The notes beneath the pieces are model-generated. The model worked only from the letters and a program-made list of their open reading frames with translations. It did not search any database and was not told where the DNA came from. From assembly GCF_964028515.1 (NCBI RefSeq), contig NZ_OZ034788.1, positions 1,426,001 through 1,490,000 on the forward strand: a stretch of 64,000 nucleotides of DNA, in the 5' to 3' direction. The position numbers and the translations under genes are program-made. Positions 17,740 through 28,800 of the stretch are shown here, one piece after another (within the stretch, counting starts at the first letter, position 1; each line of letters starts with the position of its first letter). This stretch comes from Wolbachia endosymbiont (group B) of Hofmannophila pseudospretella (GTDB taxonomy: Bacteria > Pseudomonadota > Alphaproteobacteria > Rickettsiales > Anaplasmataceae).

Positions 17740-18531
17740 ATGCAGCAGCCAAATATTATCGAACCACTGAACTTTGAAGAGATTTTTGCTCGGGTGAAGG
17801 AAGAGTTAGTGAAGTGTGATGAAAGTTTTACAGCATTAGTAGAAAGTGACCCAGCGATGAAGGTATTAGAAGTAGCAGCATGGAGGGAATTGTTACTAAG
17901 ACAAAGAATAAATGAAGCAGTAAAGAGCAATTTACTTAAATTTGCGACAGGAGAAGATCTTGATAATTTAGCTGAGTTTTACGGAGTGGAGAGGCAGAAA
18001 GAAGAAGATGACGAACGATTTAGAAAGAGGGTAAAAGCAAAAATAAAAGGCTGGAGCACATGTGGGAGCAAGGAGTATTATAGGTATTATGCACTGTCAG
18101 CAGATAGTAGAGTAAAAGATGCATTAGTAGAATCACCTATACCAGGGAAAGTACAGATCTCGATTTTATCAACACAAACTGGCATAGCATTAGAAGAGCT
18201 ACTTGAAATTGTAAGAAAGCAAGTTACTAGAGATGATATAAGGGTTTTAACCGATACAGTAACAGTAATTGGCTGCAATATTATGGAAATAGATATCCAC
18301 AGCAGAATCAGCACGAATTATATAATATCAGAGGAAGAAATCAAGAAGCAGTTTATTGAGAAATTTGAATTAGCAAAAAGATTAGGGTGGAGTGTAACAA
18401 GATCTTGGATAATAGCGAATCTATTTGTAGATGGTGTAAAAAATGTGGAATTAATAGAGCCAAAAGAGGATGTTGTGGTGCTAGGTAATGAGTGTGCTGC
18501 TTTAAGAAACTTAGAGATTGAGTTGAATTAA
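17740..18531 (+). CDS. Baseplate assembly protein J
   Basis: 263 aa, gpJ family of contractile phages. The segment AAWRELLLRQRINEAVKSNLLKFATGEDLDNLAEFYGVERQ is the signature. The C-terminal half carries the wedge beta domain (IEIDIHSRISTNYIISEEEIKKQF). It probably joins W and I to form the baseplate wedge. The last base of the stop is the first base of the gpI start. Confidence 0.9.
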   Translation: MQQPNIIEPLNFEEIFARVKEELVKCDESFTALVESDPAMKVLEVAAWRELLLRQRINEAVKSNLLKFATGEDLDNLAEFYGVERQKEEDDERFRKRVKAKIKGWSTCGSKEYYRYYALSADSRVKDALVESPIPGKVQISILSTQTGIALEELLEIVRKQVTRDDIRVLTDTVTVIGCNIMEIDIHSRISTNYIISEEEIKKQFIEKFELAKRLGWSVTRSWIIANLFVDGVKNVELIEPKEDVVVLGNECAALRNLEIELN

Positions 18532-19691
18532 TGTTATTGCCACCAAATGCAACAAAACAGGAAAAAGCGCTAGTAGATGCAACAGATTATAAGGTTGATC
18601 TGAGCTGTATCAGAGGATTTAAGTTTAGTCTTAAAGAAGAAACATTGCCGTGGATAATAGAAGAATATGGTTTAGAAGAGATATTGCGCTGGGTAAAAGA
18701 TAAAAGAAGGGCGATAGTAGAAGGAGTAAAATTTCAAAGACTGAGAGGAACACCTGCATCACTTAAAATAGCACTAAAGTGGGCAAATATAGAAGATATT
18801 ACAATTATCGAAGAACCACCTGGTAAACACTTCTTTGAATTACAAATAGGAATAAAAGATGTTCCAAATGACTTTTTTGTAGATGCAGTAGTAGAACTTG
18901 CAAAACTATCATTACCAGCAAGATCAAGGCTAATGAGGATTTTTAATGACTACTATAACGTTGATAGGTTTATATTAGATGAAAGTATATTCGGCAGCTT
19001 ATTATCAGACTATTCAGGTAGAAAAGTTGAAAAAGATGGACCAGTGTTATCGTTTGGAAGAATAAATTTTTTCAGTTCTAGAGGTCCGTTAGTAGAGATT
19101 GTAGACAACTATTTAAGAGAGCATTATGAACAAACATTTAGTAATGACATATATCGATTAGATGTAGCAGTACTTGGAGAAACAGAGCCTCACACAAGAG
19201 ATTACAAAGGCATTTATGAAAGAAGTCATCAGTGGTATAACTTAAAAGCCCTGTATCCTCTAACTCAAAGCTTATTACCATCGATTAAATTTGCTAAAGC
19301 GCAGATAGTATTATCGGACAGTTGGGATTTAGGAGACATAAATACGTGCTTTCCAGTTAGTAGCGTAGAAGAAAGAGGAAATAAATTTGTATTGGGAAGC
19401 GATAAACTTTCAGGGCAGCATTGGAGTTTAAAACACAAGCCAATTTTAGAAAGATTTAGCGTTACTCACAACTATAAAGTAGAAAATTATACAGATCAGA
19501 AGGTCAGAAAATATGTTTTAGCAGAACACAACGTTTACTATAAAAATGACTCAGATTCAGAGCAAAAAGACTCAATACACGAATTAGAAAAGCATATTTT
19601 GGTATTTTACCCAGGAGTACTGAAGTGGCACGAACATAGACATTTGCACAGAAGTTGGAAAAATAGTCAAGCAATATCTATAATAAGTTAA
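18531..19691 (+). CDS. Phage tail protein I
   Basis: 386 aa, longer than P2 gpI (about 176 aa). Residues 1-130 match the gpI core (LLPPNATKQEKALVDAT…PWIIEEYGLEEILRWV…RLRGTPASLKIALKWAN). The remainder (about 140-386) is a WO-type extension containing repeated D-x-x-x-ARLR-like strands and His/Trp-rich ends, possibly for contact with fibres. Last gene of the visible structural operon. Confidence 0.82.
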   Translation: MLLPPNATKQEKALVDATDYKVDLSCIRGFKFSLKEETLPWIIEEYGLEEILRWVKDKRRAIVEGVKFQRLRGTPASLKIALKWANIEDITIIEEPPGKHFFELQIGIKDVPNDFFVDAVVELAKLSLPARSRLMRIFNDYYNVDRFILDESIFGSLLSDYSGRKVEKDGPVLSFGRINFFSSRGPLVEIVDNYLREHYEQTFSNDIYRLDVAVLGETEPHTRDYKGIYERSHQWYNLKALYPLTQSLLPSIKFAKAQIVLSDSWDLGDINTCFPVSSVEERGNKFVLGSDKLSGQHWSLKHKPILERFSVTHNYKVENYTDQKVRKYVLAEHNVYYKNDSDSEQKDSIHELEKHILVFYPGVLKWHEHRHLHRSWKNSQAISIIS

Positions 19692-19858
19692 GTACTTATA
19701 TTTAGATCCTCATATACTATATTAATAATAGGTAAAAGTGTATGAAATAAAAAGAAAAGGACTTGCTTTCTCATGCTAAAAAGGACATGACTTGAATAGC
19801 AGCAGGTAAATATAAGAAATTTGTCTGGCGCTAGAAAAGCTAGTTTTGTGAGGTAAGT

Positions 19859-20578
19859 ATGAAGTTTAGCAAAGAATCTTTTAGTAAGTTTTTTAAAGAA
19901 GTATCAAGTAACGATATTAATAAAAGAAATGAAGAAGGAGAGACGATATTGCACCAAGCAGTGGAAATCTCTGATTACAAAACAGTGAGATTATTAATAA
20001 AAAAAGGAGCGGAGATCAATGCAAGAGATAAAAATGGTTATACACCACTACACTGTGCAGTATTTGCGAAAAGTTTAGAAAATGTAAAAGTACTGCTAAG
20101 GGAAGGAGCGGAGGTAAATGCTACTCAATATATTACTGGATGTACGCCACTCCACTCTGCGTGCAAAATAGGAGGAGCAGGAGTTGAAATAATAAAAGAG
20201 CTGGTAAAGGCTGGAGCTGAAGTTAATCAACTAAATAAGTACGGTGCAACACCAATGTATTACATATGGGAAAGTGAAAAGTATAGTCTATGTGATAGCA
20301 AAGAGAGTGAAAAGGCAAGTAAATTTTTGAGAGAAAAAGGTGGAATAACAAAAAGTAGAGAACTGACGTGCTATGGAATAGAGGGGCTAGTGGGAGAAAT
20401 AGCAGACATGTTGAATGGAAGCTACATGCCGGAGCTAAAAATAATAGAGATAGAAGAAATAAGGAAGAGAGACAAATCACTGATAAAGGAAGAATGTAAA
20501 AATTTAGCAAGCAAAATAATGAGCCAAGTAAATGAAATGATAGATGAGGCAGAAAATGTAGTAGGAAAGAAGGCTTAA
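19859..20578 (+). CDS. Ankyrin-repeat protein
   Basis: 239 aa. Four to five ankyrin repeats in residues 20-135 (GETILHQAV, GYTPLHCAV, GCTPLHSAC, GATPMYY) followed by a helical charged C-terminus without membrane segments. GAGGT precedes the ATG. WO phages commonly carry paired ankyrin genes between gpI and the recombinase, as here. Target unknown. Confidence 0.87.
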   Translation: MKFSKESFSKFFKEVSSNDINKRNEEGETILHQAVEISDYKTVRLLIKKGAEINARDKNGYTPLHCAVFAKSLENVKVLLREGAEVNATQYITGCTPLHSACKIGGAGVEIIKELVKAGAEVNQLNKYGATPMYYIWESEKYSLCDSKESEKASKFLREKGGITKSRELTCYGIEGLVGEIADMLNGSYMPELKIIEIEEIRKRDKSLIKEECKNLASKIMSQVNEMIDEAENVVGKKA

Positions 20579-20616
20579 AAAAGGGACTTAATTTTAAAGA
20601 AAGGTGGGGGTAAATT

Positions 20617-21081
20617 ATGGTAAAGCTCGGTAAAAAAGAGGAGTCACTATTAGAGAACTCATATAAAAATATTTATGCAAGAGACAAGAATGGAAGAACA
20701 GCTCTACATTATGCAGTAGACGCAAAAACAGTGAGGTTATTAGTTGAAAAAGGAGTGAATGTGAATGCAGCAGATATAGGAGGATATACAGCGCTGCACC
20801 TAGCGGTAACGGAGAAACGCCTAGAAACCGTGAGAGAACTGATAAAGTCAGGAGGAAATGTAAATGCTGAAGAGTATGGCAGTAAATGCACGCCGCTGCA
20901 CCTTGCATGTATGATGGGGAAAGTGGAGATAGTAAAAGAGTTAGTGGAAGCAGGAGGAGAAATAGAGCAAGCGGATAAATTGGGAATGACAGCGATGGAT
21001 TATGCAAAAAACAGTAAAGAAATAGCCGAGATATTAAAGAAAGAAACGGACAGAATTGAAAAGCTATTTATGAAAGGCTAA
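20617..21081 (+). CDS. Ankyrin-repeat protein
   Basis: 154 aa, almost wholly ankyrin repeats (about residues 20-140: GRTALHYAV, GYTALHLAV, CTPLHLAC, MTAMDYAK). Strong GGTGGGGG upstream. It resembles its upstream neighbour in repeat sequence, suggesting duplication. Followed after 4 nt by the DUF2924 gene, so probably one operon with the recombinase. Confidence 0.87.
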   Translation: MVKLGKKEESLLENSYKNIYARDKNGRTALHYAVDAKTVRLLVEKGVNVNAADIGGYTALHLAVTEKRLETVRELIKSGGNVNAEEYGSKCTPLHLACMMGKVEIVKELVEAGGEIEQADKLGMTAMDYAKNSKEIAEILKKETDRIEKLFMKG

Positions 21082-21085
21082 AAAT

Positions 21086-21517
21086 ATGGAGGAAGAAACA
21101 GAAAAGAAAGTAATGAATTTAGAGAGAAAATCTTTGGATGAGCTGAGAAAAATATGGAAGAAGTTATTTGGGGAAGAGGCACCTAAACATTCAAAGAAAT
21201 ATCTGATACCGAGATTAGCTTATAGAATCCAGGAAAAAGCATATGGAGAAATGTCAAGAAAGGGGACAAAAAGACTAGAGTATCTGGCAGATCGGCTAGA
21301 GAAGGGAAAAAGAATAAGTAGTGATAAACTGCCAGTAGAAGGAACAGAATTAATACTAGAGAGAGGAGAAGAGACGCATGCGGTAATGGTAACAGACAAG
21401 GGTTTAATCTACAGAGAAGGATTTTATACGTCATTATCAGCAGTGGCGGGGAAAATAATGGGAATGAGCTACAACGGACCTTTATTATTTGGAATGCGTG
21501 ATAAAAATGGGAGCTGA
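21086..21517 (+). CDS. DUF2924 protein, recombinase partner
   Basis: 143 aa. Signature LRKIWKKLFGEEAPKHSKKYLIPRLAYRIQEKAYG and the C-terminal GTELILERGEETHAVMVTDKGLIYREGFYTSLSAVAGKIMG, which are DUF2924. Genes of this family sit next to large serine recombinases in WO and other phages; a role in directionality or DNA binding is plausible but unproven. The start of the recombinase lies within or just after its end. Confidence 0.87.
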   Translation: MEEETEKKVMNLERKSLDELRKIWKKLFGEEAPKHSKKYLIPRLAYRIQEKAYGEMSRKGTKRLEYLADRLEKGKRISSDKLPVEGTELILERGEETHAVMVTDKGLIYREGFYTSLSAVAGKIMGMSYNGPLLFGMRDKNGS

Positions 21518-21527
21518 AGAGGAGAAA

Positions 21528-23015
21528 ATGCTAAAAGAAGTAAGGTGTGCGATATATACAAGAAAATCAAATGAGGATGGACTAGAACAAAAGTTTAACA
21601 GTCTTGATGCGCAACGAGTAGCATGTGAAAAATATATAAAAAGCCGAGAAGGATGGGTAGCATTGGCAAAAAGGTACGATGATGGAGGTTTCTCAGGAAA
21701 AAATTTAGAAAGACCAGCGATAAAGGAGTTATTTGAAGACGTGAAAGGAGGAGAAGTAGATTGTGTGGTAGTATATACGCTAGATAGGCTCTCGAGAGAA
21801 ACAAAAGACAGCATAGAGGTAACATCATTTTTTAGAAGGCACCGAGTAAATTTTGTAGCAGTAACACAGATATTTGACAATAATACGCCAATGGGAAAGT
21901 TCGTACAAACAGTGTTATCAGGAGCAGCACAGCTAGAAAGAGAAATGATTGTAGAGAGAGTAAAAAATAAAATAGCAACATCAAAGGAGCAGGGATTGTG
22001 GATGGGAGGAACTTTGCCGCTTGGGTATGATGTGAAAGATAAGGAATTAATAATAAATGAGAAAGAAGCGAAAATAGTAGGGCACATATTTGAAAGATAT
22101 TTGGAGCTGAAGTCAATTGCAGAACTGGCAAGGGAGTTAAATAGAGAAGGTTACAGAACAAAATCAGATATCTTTAAAAAGGCGACGGTGAGAAGAATAA
22201 TAACAAATCCAATATATATGGGAAAAATACGGCATTATGAGAAAGAGTATGAGGGAAAGCATGAAGCAATAATAAAAGAGGAAAAATGGCAGAAAGCACA
22301 AGAATTGATAAAGAATCAGCCATATAGAAAAGCAAAATATGAGGAAGCGCTACTTAGGGGAATAATTAAGTGCAAAAGCTGTGATGTAAACATGACGCTA
22401 ACGTACTCAAAAAAAGAGAATAAAAGGTATCGATATTATGTGTGCAACAATCATTTAAGGGGAAAGAATTGTGAATCAGTAAATCGAACAATAGTTGCTG
22501 GAGAAGTGGAAAAAGAAGTGATGAAGAAAGCTGAACAGATATATGAAAAATGGGGAGAAGAGTGGAAAAATTTAAGTTTCAGAGAACAGAAAGAAGTGGT
22601 GAAAAAGTTAATAAAGGGAGTAATGGTGAGAGAGGATGGAATAGAGGTGCATTCTGAATCAGAGGAAAAATTTATACCAACAAAGAAGAAGGGAAATAAA
22701 TGCACAGTAGTAGAACCGGAAGGTAAAACAAATAATTCGCTACTGAAAGCAGTGGTAAGAGCCCATTCCTGGAAACGGCAGCTAGAGGAAGGAAAATACG
22801 AAAGTGTGAAAGAGCTGAGTGCCAAAATTAATATAGGTACAAGACGTATACAACAAATTTTAAGGTTAAATTATTTAGCACCAAAAATTAAAGAAGATAT
22901 AGTAAGTGGAAGACAGCCAAGAGATTTGAAATTGGTTGATTTGAAAGAAATACCGATGCTATGGAGTGACCAGATGGAGAAGTTTTACAGGTTTAAGCAA
23001 GCTGTCTGCCAATAA
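21528..23015 (+). CDS. Large serine recombinase (WO integrase)
   Basis: About 495 aa. Catalytic domain residues 1-150 with nucleophile Ser14 in YTRKSNEDG and the DRLSRETKDS motif; recombinase domain about 165-270; zinc-binding domain with CKSCDVNM…YVCNNHLRGKNC (about 283-320), then coiled coil and an HTH-like tail (INIGTRRIQQILRLNYLAP). It catalyses attP x attB integration and, with a factor, excision. I chose ATG 21528 because GAGG (21519-21522) sits upstream; ATG 21507 in frame is an alternative. Confidence 0.92.
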   Translation: MLKEVRCAIYTRKSNEDGLEQKFNSLDAQRVACEKYIKSREGWVALAKRYDDGGFSGKNLERPAIKELFEDVKGGEVDCVVVYTLDRLSRETKDSIEVTSFFRRHRVNFVAVTQIFDNNTPMGKFVQTVLSGAAQLEREMIVERVKNKIATSKEQGLWMGGTLPLGYDVKDKELIINEKEAKIVGHIFERYLELKSIAELARELNREGYRTKSDIFKKATVRRIITNPIYMGKIRHYEKEYEGKHEAIIKEEKWQKAQELIKNQPYRKAKYEEALLRGIIKCKSCDVNMTLTYSKKENKRYRYYVCNNHLRGKNCESVNRTIVAGEVEKEVMKKAEQIYEKWGEEWKNLSFREQKEVVKKLIKGVMVREDGIEVHSESEEKFIPTKKKGNKCTVVEPEGKTNNSLLKAVVRAHSWKRQLEEGKYESVKELSAKINIGTRRIQQILRLNYLAPKIKEDIVSGRQPRDLKLVDLKEIPMLWSDQMEKFYRFKQAVCQ

Positions 23016-23224
23016 AAAATAAGATAATTTCTTTAGAAGAATCTATAAATTATTAAATCTTTTGCAATTCTTTAATCTCACTTACGGAAAGATTAGTAAA
23101 TTTAACACTCCCACTAAATTGGATAAATTGATTGCAAAAATAAGGTTTTTAATAAATTGCTTGTAGAGTTGGCCTTTTAGTTAGCTATGTAATAAAACCA
23201 ACCCTCCTGCTATTTCTACTTACC

Positions 23225-25342
23225 TTAAGAGATATCTGCCACTGTTATTTGATTCACTACAGCTTCAGCATTGCTATTCTCAAGTGACTTTGAAGGCTTA
23301 TTACAATAGTATATGATTGCAGCAACAACTAAGCAACAGGCTCCAACTGCTATTCCTACCGCTAACATTCCTGAGTAAGCTGCAATAGCCACACCTAAAG
23401 CAACTCCAGCCACTGCTAGTGTAGAAGCAACTATGATAGAAGTATTACGACACTTAGCATGAAGCTCATTTAGTTTATCTAATGCAGAAGCACCATCCTT
23501 GTATTTTAGCTCTCTTAGTATATCTTTATTTTCACATTTGTTAAGCAAATTCCAAACATAACTTAATCTTCGTGCTTGACCATAAAACCCCTTCTCAACA
23601 TATTCAATCAGGAGATCAAAAGGAGTTTCACCTTTGTCATTTTTAACGTTAAGCTTTGCGCCTTCACTCATTAGTAATTCAACATAACCTTGATAGTTTG
23701 ATTTATTACTAATCAACAATTTTAAGGTATGATGCAAAATTGTATTTTCACCTTCATCTTGGTAATCAATCCTATTTTTATGCAAAAAGTAACTAAAAAT
23801 CTTTTTATTGAAATCATATTTAACAATATCTTCTAAAATAGTACTTAGAATCTTTATGTCGTTTTTAATCAAGAAATTTAAGATTTTTTTATTATTAAGT
23901 TTAACAGCAAGTCTTGCTAGCTCATTTAATGAAGAAGTACCATTTAGACTTTTTAGTGTACCTTTAATTGTACAATTGCTAAGGATCCTTGAAACATGAT
24001 GTAATCTTTCCTTTTTAGTATAATGCGCCTTTGTAACATATCCAACCAAGAGATCAAATGGAGTTTTACTTTCTTTATTTTGAATATCAAGTTTCGCACC
24101 TTCATTTAGAAGTAATTTTGTAATATTTTGCTCCTTCCATTCATCATCTTCTGAGCCAAAACATTTAAAAGCGTGATGTAAAACTGTATCTCCATTTTCG
24201 TCTTGACAATTGACATTCATACCACCTTCAATTAAAGTTTTTAAAACTTCTTCACTACAATGATAAACAGCAAGTTCTGCTAGTGTATTTAATGAAGAAG
24301 TACCATTTAGACCTTTCAATATGTCTTTAACTGTACAATTGCTAAGAAGCTCCTGAATATTATTTAATTTCTTTTGTTGATTAATTGGATAGCTAACATA
24401 TTTAACTAAGAGATCAAATGGGGTTTCACTTTTTTTATTTTGAATATCAAATTTTATACCTTTGCTTAGAAGTAATTTAATAATACCTTTGACTTCTGGT
24501 TTATCCAAACACAAAAGTTCTAAAGCGAGATGTAAAACTGTATTTCCATTTTCATCTTGATGATTGATATCTATCTTATCTATGTGTTCATTTACAAGGT
24601 AATAAGCAACGTTTATAGAATTATATTCAATAGCTGCATGCAAAACAGTATTTGATAACTTTACTCCTTTTTCCATTAAAAGATTTAAGAATTCCTTTTT
24701 ATCATACAGAATAATAAGCTCTTCTCGATATTTCGAGTAATTAGAAAAATTTATATCTTCTATCTGAACGGCAAAATCCTTAAGTCTATCTAAAATCAGA
24801 CTAACACTTAAACTGAAAAAAGTTTTTTTCTGCGCATCTTCTAATTCATCAAGTACACGTTTTAATGATTCTTGTTTCAGTGTACGTCTTGATTTTTCTT
24901 GCAGATTCAACTCCTTCGTAATAGAAGTCAATCCTCTGAGATTTCTCATAGTACGTTTGTATTGTGCACTACTAATCTCATCCATTTTTCCAACCATCTC
25001 ATCAAGCTTCTCTTGGAAACTTGAAGATTTAGATGTTCCTGAACATTGATTACCATTCTTTTCTTCATCATACTTTTCCCTTTTTTCTATATCCGATAAT
25101 ACTGTATGTGCCTCTTGTATTTTTTTGAACTTTTCCTCATTCTCTTGAACTTTTTTTTCAAGTTGAATTAGTCGATTTTCTTCTGCTTGTGAAAGGTTCG
25201 TCTTTACTTTTAACATATTGAGATCTTTTTTTTCAGGAAATTTATCTGGATGATACTGCTTTGCTAAATTACGATATGCTTGGGTTATTTCATATTCAGA
25301 AGCTTCTTCATCTATTCCTAGTACTTCATAATAATCAGGCAT
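23225..25342 (-). CDS. J-domain / ankyrin / membrane fusion protein
   Basis: 705 aa. Residues 1-70 are a DnaJ domain with HPD at 31-33 (KQYHPDK); a coiled-coil-like charged stretch follows (about 50-95). Ankyrin-like repeats (about 200-600) occur in four long units, each with the pattern [12 protein letters not shown]…[28 protein letters not shown]. Two hydrophobic segments (about 637-685) form a possible membrane hairpin. J-domains stimulate Hsp70 ATPase, so it could recruit DnaK or a host Hsp70 to ankyrin-bound partners. It is convergent with the recombinase and divergent from the cif-like locus. Confidence 0.85.
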   Translation of the reverse strand: MPDYYEVLGIDEEASEYEITQAYRNLAKQYHPDKFPEKKDLNMLKVKTNLSQAEENRLIQLEKKVQENEEKFKKIQEAHTVLSDIEKREKYDEEKNGNQCSGTSKSSSFQEKLDEMVGKMDEISSAQYKRTMRNLRGLTSITKELNLQEKSRRTLKQESLKRVLDELEDAQKKTFFSLSVSLILDRLKDFAVQIEDINFSNYSKYREELIILYDKKEFLNLLMEKGVKLSNTVLHAAIEYNSINVAYYLVNEHIDKIDINHQDENGNTVLHLALELLCLDKPEVKGIIKLLLSKGIKFDIQNKKSETPFDLLVKYVSYPINQQKKLNNIQELLSNCTVKDILKGLNGTSSLNTLAELAVYHCSEEVLKTLIEGGMNVNCQDENGDTVLHHAFKCFGSEDDEWKEQNITKLLLNEGAKLDIQNKESKTPFDLLVGYVTKAHYTKKERLHHVSRILSNCTIKGTLKSLNGTSSLNELARLAVKLNNKKILNFLIKNDIKILSTILEDIVKYDFNKKIFSYFLHKNRIDYQDEGENTILHHTLKLLISNKSNYQGYVELLMSEGAKLNVKNDKGETPFDLLIEYVEKGFYGQARRLSYVWNLLNKCENKDILRELKYKDGASALDKLNELHAKCRNTSIIVASTLAVAGVALGVAIAAYSGMLAVGIAVGACCLVVAAIIYYCNKPSKSLENSNAEAVVNQITVADIS

Positions 25343-25972
25343 CTATTTCTCCACTACTTTGATACATTTTTCATGACATTACCAATACTACATCTTTATG
25401 AAAGCAAGGTACTATTATATGAACATTTTAGCAAATATTGTAATATTTGTCAATTTATTAGTAGATTAAATAAAAATTTATAGAAAATACTAGACTCTGT
25501 AGCGCTATAATGAATTTGTTTATTTACTCCTTCGGAAATCGCAAAAAAACTGCCTACCTTTGTGAGAACACGTTGCATAAAAATAAGGTTATAAAAATAG
25601 AAGATTTAAATTATTTCAATAAGCTTAGGCAAAACAGTTCGTATGTAGATATTGATGAAATGTGCTAATATGGCTAGTTTTAGCGTATAGCAAAGTCAGA
25701 ATATAAAAAAGTTCGTATGTATCGTTTGGTAGACCAATTCATCCCAAAACAAACTCTTCTCTCACTAGCTGGTTTTTAGTGATGGAGATGGTTATATTAT
25801 TTAATTCATTAGCGATATATAATATTAAATTAATAGTAATTCATTTGAGAGTAAAAACTAAGGCGAATTTATAACATGTCCTATTTGTCTTTTCAGTAAC
25901 GAAGGTTGGTATAATTTTTTTCTTTAATAAATAGAAAATCATGATATATTAAGTATTTTAGTGAGGCAAATA
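25343..25972. other. Intergenic region upstream of the cif-like locus
   Basis: 630 bp, AT-rich and without a credible gene, between the divergent J-domain gene and the cif-like operon. An 11-bp direct repeat, GTTCGTATGTA, occurs at 25637-25647 and 25711-25721. Control elements for both directions should lie here. Confidence 0.5.
25885..25915 (+). promoter_or_regulatory. Possible promoter of the cif-like operon
   Basis: A perfect TATAAT at 25910-25915 has TTGTCT 19 nt upstream (25885-25890). It lies 58 nt before the ATG at 25973, which itself has GTGAGG upstream. Spacing is wide, so this is only a candidate. Confidence 0.35.
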
Positions 25973-27481
25973 ATGAATTACACTTTAACGCCATCGCTTG
26001 AGCATATAACTCTAGTTAAGATAGCTATCACATTGTGGAACCAGGACGACATTAGGGCCTTGACCGCAAGGTTCTATTTTTGATCGTTAATTCTCAGTGA
26101 AAGACGGAAAGAGTGGCAAGTAGTAGAAGATAAGGTAATAGAAAAAATACCAGAGCTCCTGTTACCAGAACCCCTAAAAAAGAAAGTATTGAACTTTATC
26201 AAACCAATAGGCCTGGAGATATTAAAGTGGAGGGAGTATCATGATCAAAACTCCTATCTTGGTATAGATCTGCCAAATGAGCTTTGTTGGACACCACAAG
26301 GGACAGTAGATAAAAAGGAAACAGCAGTGGTGTTAATTAAAGATGAGAATTTAGATATTACCAGACGCTATAGACTGGCATGTATTTACTGTTTAGAGGA
26401 TGATATTCGGGAACTATGGAGCAAGATGCCTGAAAATCGCAGAAAGTCTTTTTATAGCGAAGAAGATCCAAGAAAAGTTAGGCAGCAGGAATTAGTGGTT
26501 CTTTGGACATATTATACAAAAGGAGAAGTGAATAAGCTGGATAATATGATTGAAAGAAGATGGCAAAGTAAGTGTTCTCCTTATCAATATGCATTTGAAT
26601 ATGCAGCAGTTGGTGGTAATAAAGCGGCAACTGAGTATTTTTTGCAAAAACTAACTTCCAAGGAAAAAGAAGAGTCGTTAGTAAGATCTGCAGGATATGT
26701 AGCAGATAGACGTTGTGACTCTGCTCGCAATCGTACTGACCTTCCTAAAGAACACTATGCTGATGTTTTATGTTTTTTACTCTCACAAATGAATGAAGAG
26801 CAACAAACAGAAGTATTTAAAAGCTACCCTTATGAAGTGTTAAAATGCTTGTTAGATTGGCCTTGGCAAAGTTTCTTTATGAAAACGGTGAGTCGTATGT
26901 GGGATTTTCTTTCTGGAAAGGATTGTAATTATTTTTTGAGGGAAATGGTCGATAAAGTGATAGAGGGCCACAAAGATTATGACTATCAAAAGCTTTTTGG
27001 GAAATTTTGGCAGCAAAGCCCAGATGCTCATAAAAGGTATGTTATAGATGAATGTTCTAGTGGGTCTCTATTGTCAAAGTTACTTAAGATTGAAGATAAA
27101 GAGAATGTTAAGCTAATTTTAAAAGATGCAACTCTTATTGAAAAAGAAAAAATCATTTTTTACCGTGAAGGTAAGGATATCTGTGAGAGTTTAATTTATA
27201 ACAATAAATGGGATTTACTAAAATTCTTTATTCAGGAGTGTATATTGTCCAAAGAAGTAATAATTAAGTTTAAAGAAAAGTTCAAGGAACGTATCATATG
27301 CCGTCGCTCGGAAGAAAAGTTAGAGAAAGAAAAGGATATGTGGAATAAGGCTTTTCAGTTGCTGGATGACCTTATTCACAAAGGTAACAAAAAGAGAAGT
27401 ATGGAAGAAAGTGATAGTAGTCCAGCTAAAAGGCTTCATAGTATAGAATTTAAAGAAGTAGCACATAGTATGAAAAAATAG
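25973..27481 (+). pseudogene. cifA: cifA-like gene with in-frame TGA at codon 37
   Basis: The frame starts at ATG 25973 (GTGAGG upstream), runs 36 codons (…DIRALTARFYF), meets TGA at 26081-26083, and continues in the same frame through SLILSERRKEWQVVEDK into the open part that runs to 27481. The whole would be 502 codons, near the size of known CifA proteins. The product is all-helical with no catalytic motif I can see (e.g. RYRLACIYCLEDDIRELW). It lies 8 nt before the cifB-like gene, the cifA-cifB arrangement, in which CifA acts in CI induction and rescue. The assignment rests mainly on synteny; it could be another member of a Wolbachia helical protein family. If translated from an internal start (first ATG at 26189) it would lack 72 residues. 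Confidence 0.58.
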
Positions 27482-28797
27482 GTGGAAAAGTGCCAAAAGC
27501 AACAGCTAAAACAAAACACATTAAACATAAGCCTGAATTAATAGAATTGTTACTTACAGAACCAATTAACTTAGGTAACGATAAAGGTAATCCAATTCTT
27601 GCGGTGGATAAAGAAAAGCCCGTAGGGTTTGCTGAAAAGTTTAGTTTATTTTTTAGTGAGACTCCAGATATTGGCTCGACGTCTGATCCAGAGTTTTTTA
27701 TTCATGGTATTTTAGGTTCAGTTTTAATACTTCCTGAAAGTGGGCTAGTAGAAAAGCTTGGTATCGATAAGGTATATGTTAAGCATACTGAGGTTGGTGT
27801 ACAAGATAGTAGAAAAAAAGGTAAAGCTAATGTTGTAAAGCTATGTTTTTCTCTTAAAAAAGATGGAAAGAAACAAGTAGCCCTTAGAGTTTTTACGAAT
27901 GATGGAATTACAGGTGGTAGAAATCCAGAAGATAAGTATCGTTATAGTGACGATGAACTTAAGGAAATAGCGGGAAAATTGGGTATTTCTGATATAGATA
28001 ACGTAGATGAACATGTGTTCCGTATTTGTACTGAAGGAGAACCAGGCAATAAATCATTCAGACTACATACATGGCAGATAGGTAGAGTAAAAGAAAAATT
28101 TAAGATAGCAGCATCTTCTCAATCTCAGGTTAATAACGAATTTAAAGAGATTAGTGTAGCTCAGTCTATAAACTTAGAAGATTCATTTAAAGAGCTTTCT
28201 AATGGAGATATAAAGGAAGTAATAGGTAGTACGGAAAAAATTTTCAAAGAATTTGCTAGCGTATATCGAGATAATCAAGAAAAATTTTCGCTAAGCAATT
28301 CAGAAGCAGCGTATCATGGGTTTCACTATGGAGCTTTAGCATTAAACTTTAAATATCGCTATGATCTTAACTGTTACGCTGAACGTACCGCAGGTAATGG
28401 ACGTGCAGATCTGATATTTATGTCACGTACGAGAAAAGGTACAAATGACAGGATGAACCCAAAACCTATTCCAGTAGTTGTTGAGTTTAAAGGAGAAGGT
28501 CATACTGCTGATGAAGCCATAGCACAGATCAAGAACAAAGGCTACCTATATAACCTAAGCGTTAGAACTAAAGCAGAAGAGGCGGTTATATTAGGGATGA
28601 GTTGTGCTGAAGTAAAGACAGAACAAGCTAAGATTTTTCAATCGCAAGGCTTCCTGCAGCGATTATTAGAAGAGATGAAAAGGTTCAATCAGAATCGTAT
28701 AAGTGAAATTAAAAATGTTTTAAAGGGTGAATTGAAGAATTTATATCATTCAATTCAGAGCCATAATCGCCATTATTTGAGTAAATTAGTATTTGGG

Positions 28798-28800
28798 TAG
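28798..28800 (+). other. In-frame amber codon in cifB-like gene
   Basis: TAG between …KLVFG and VLAVDDDELDKYIF. Both sides share one frame, and the downstream codons before 28891 carry no other stop, so this is a single nonsense change rather than a gene boundary. It separates nuclease domain 1 from domain 2. Confidence 0.85.

Noticed and set aside
23016..23224. attachment site beside the recombinase
   Set aside because: Serine-integrase sites are expected near the gene, but without the other prophage end I cannot identify a matching core.
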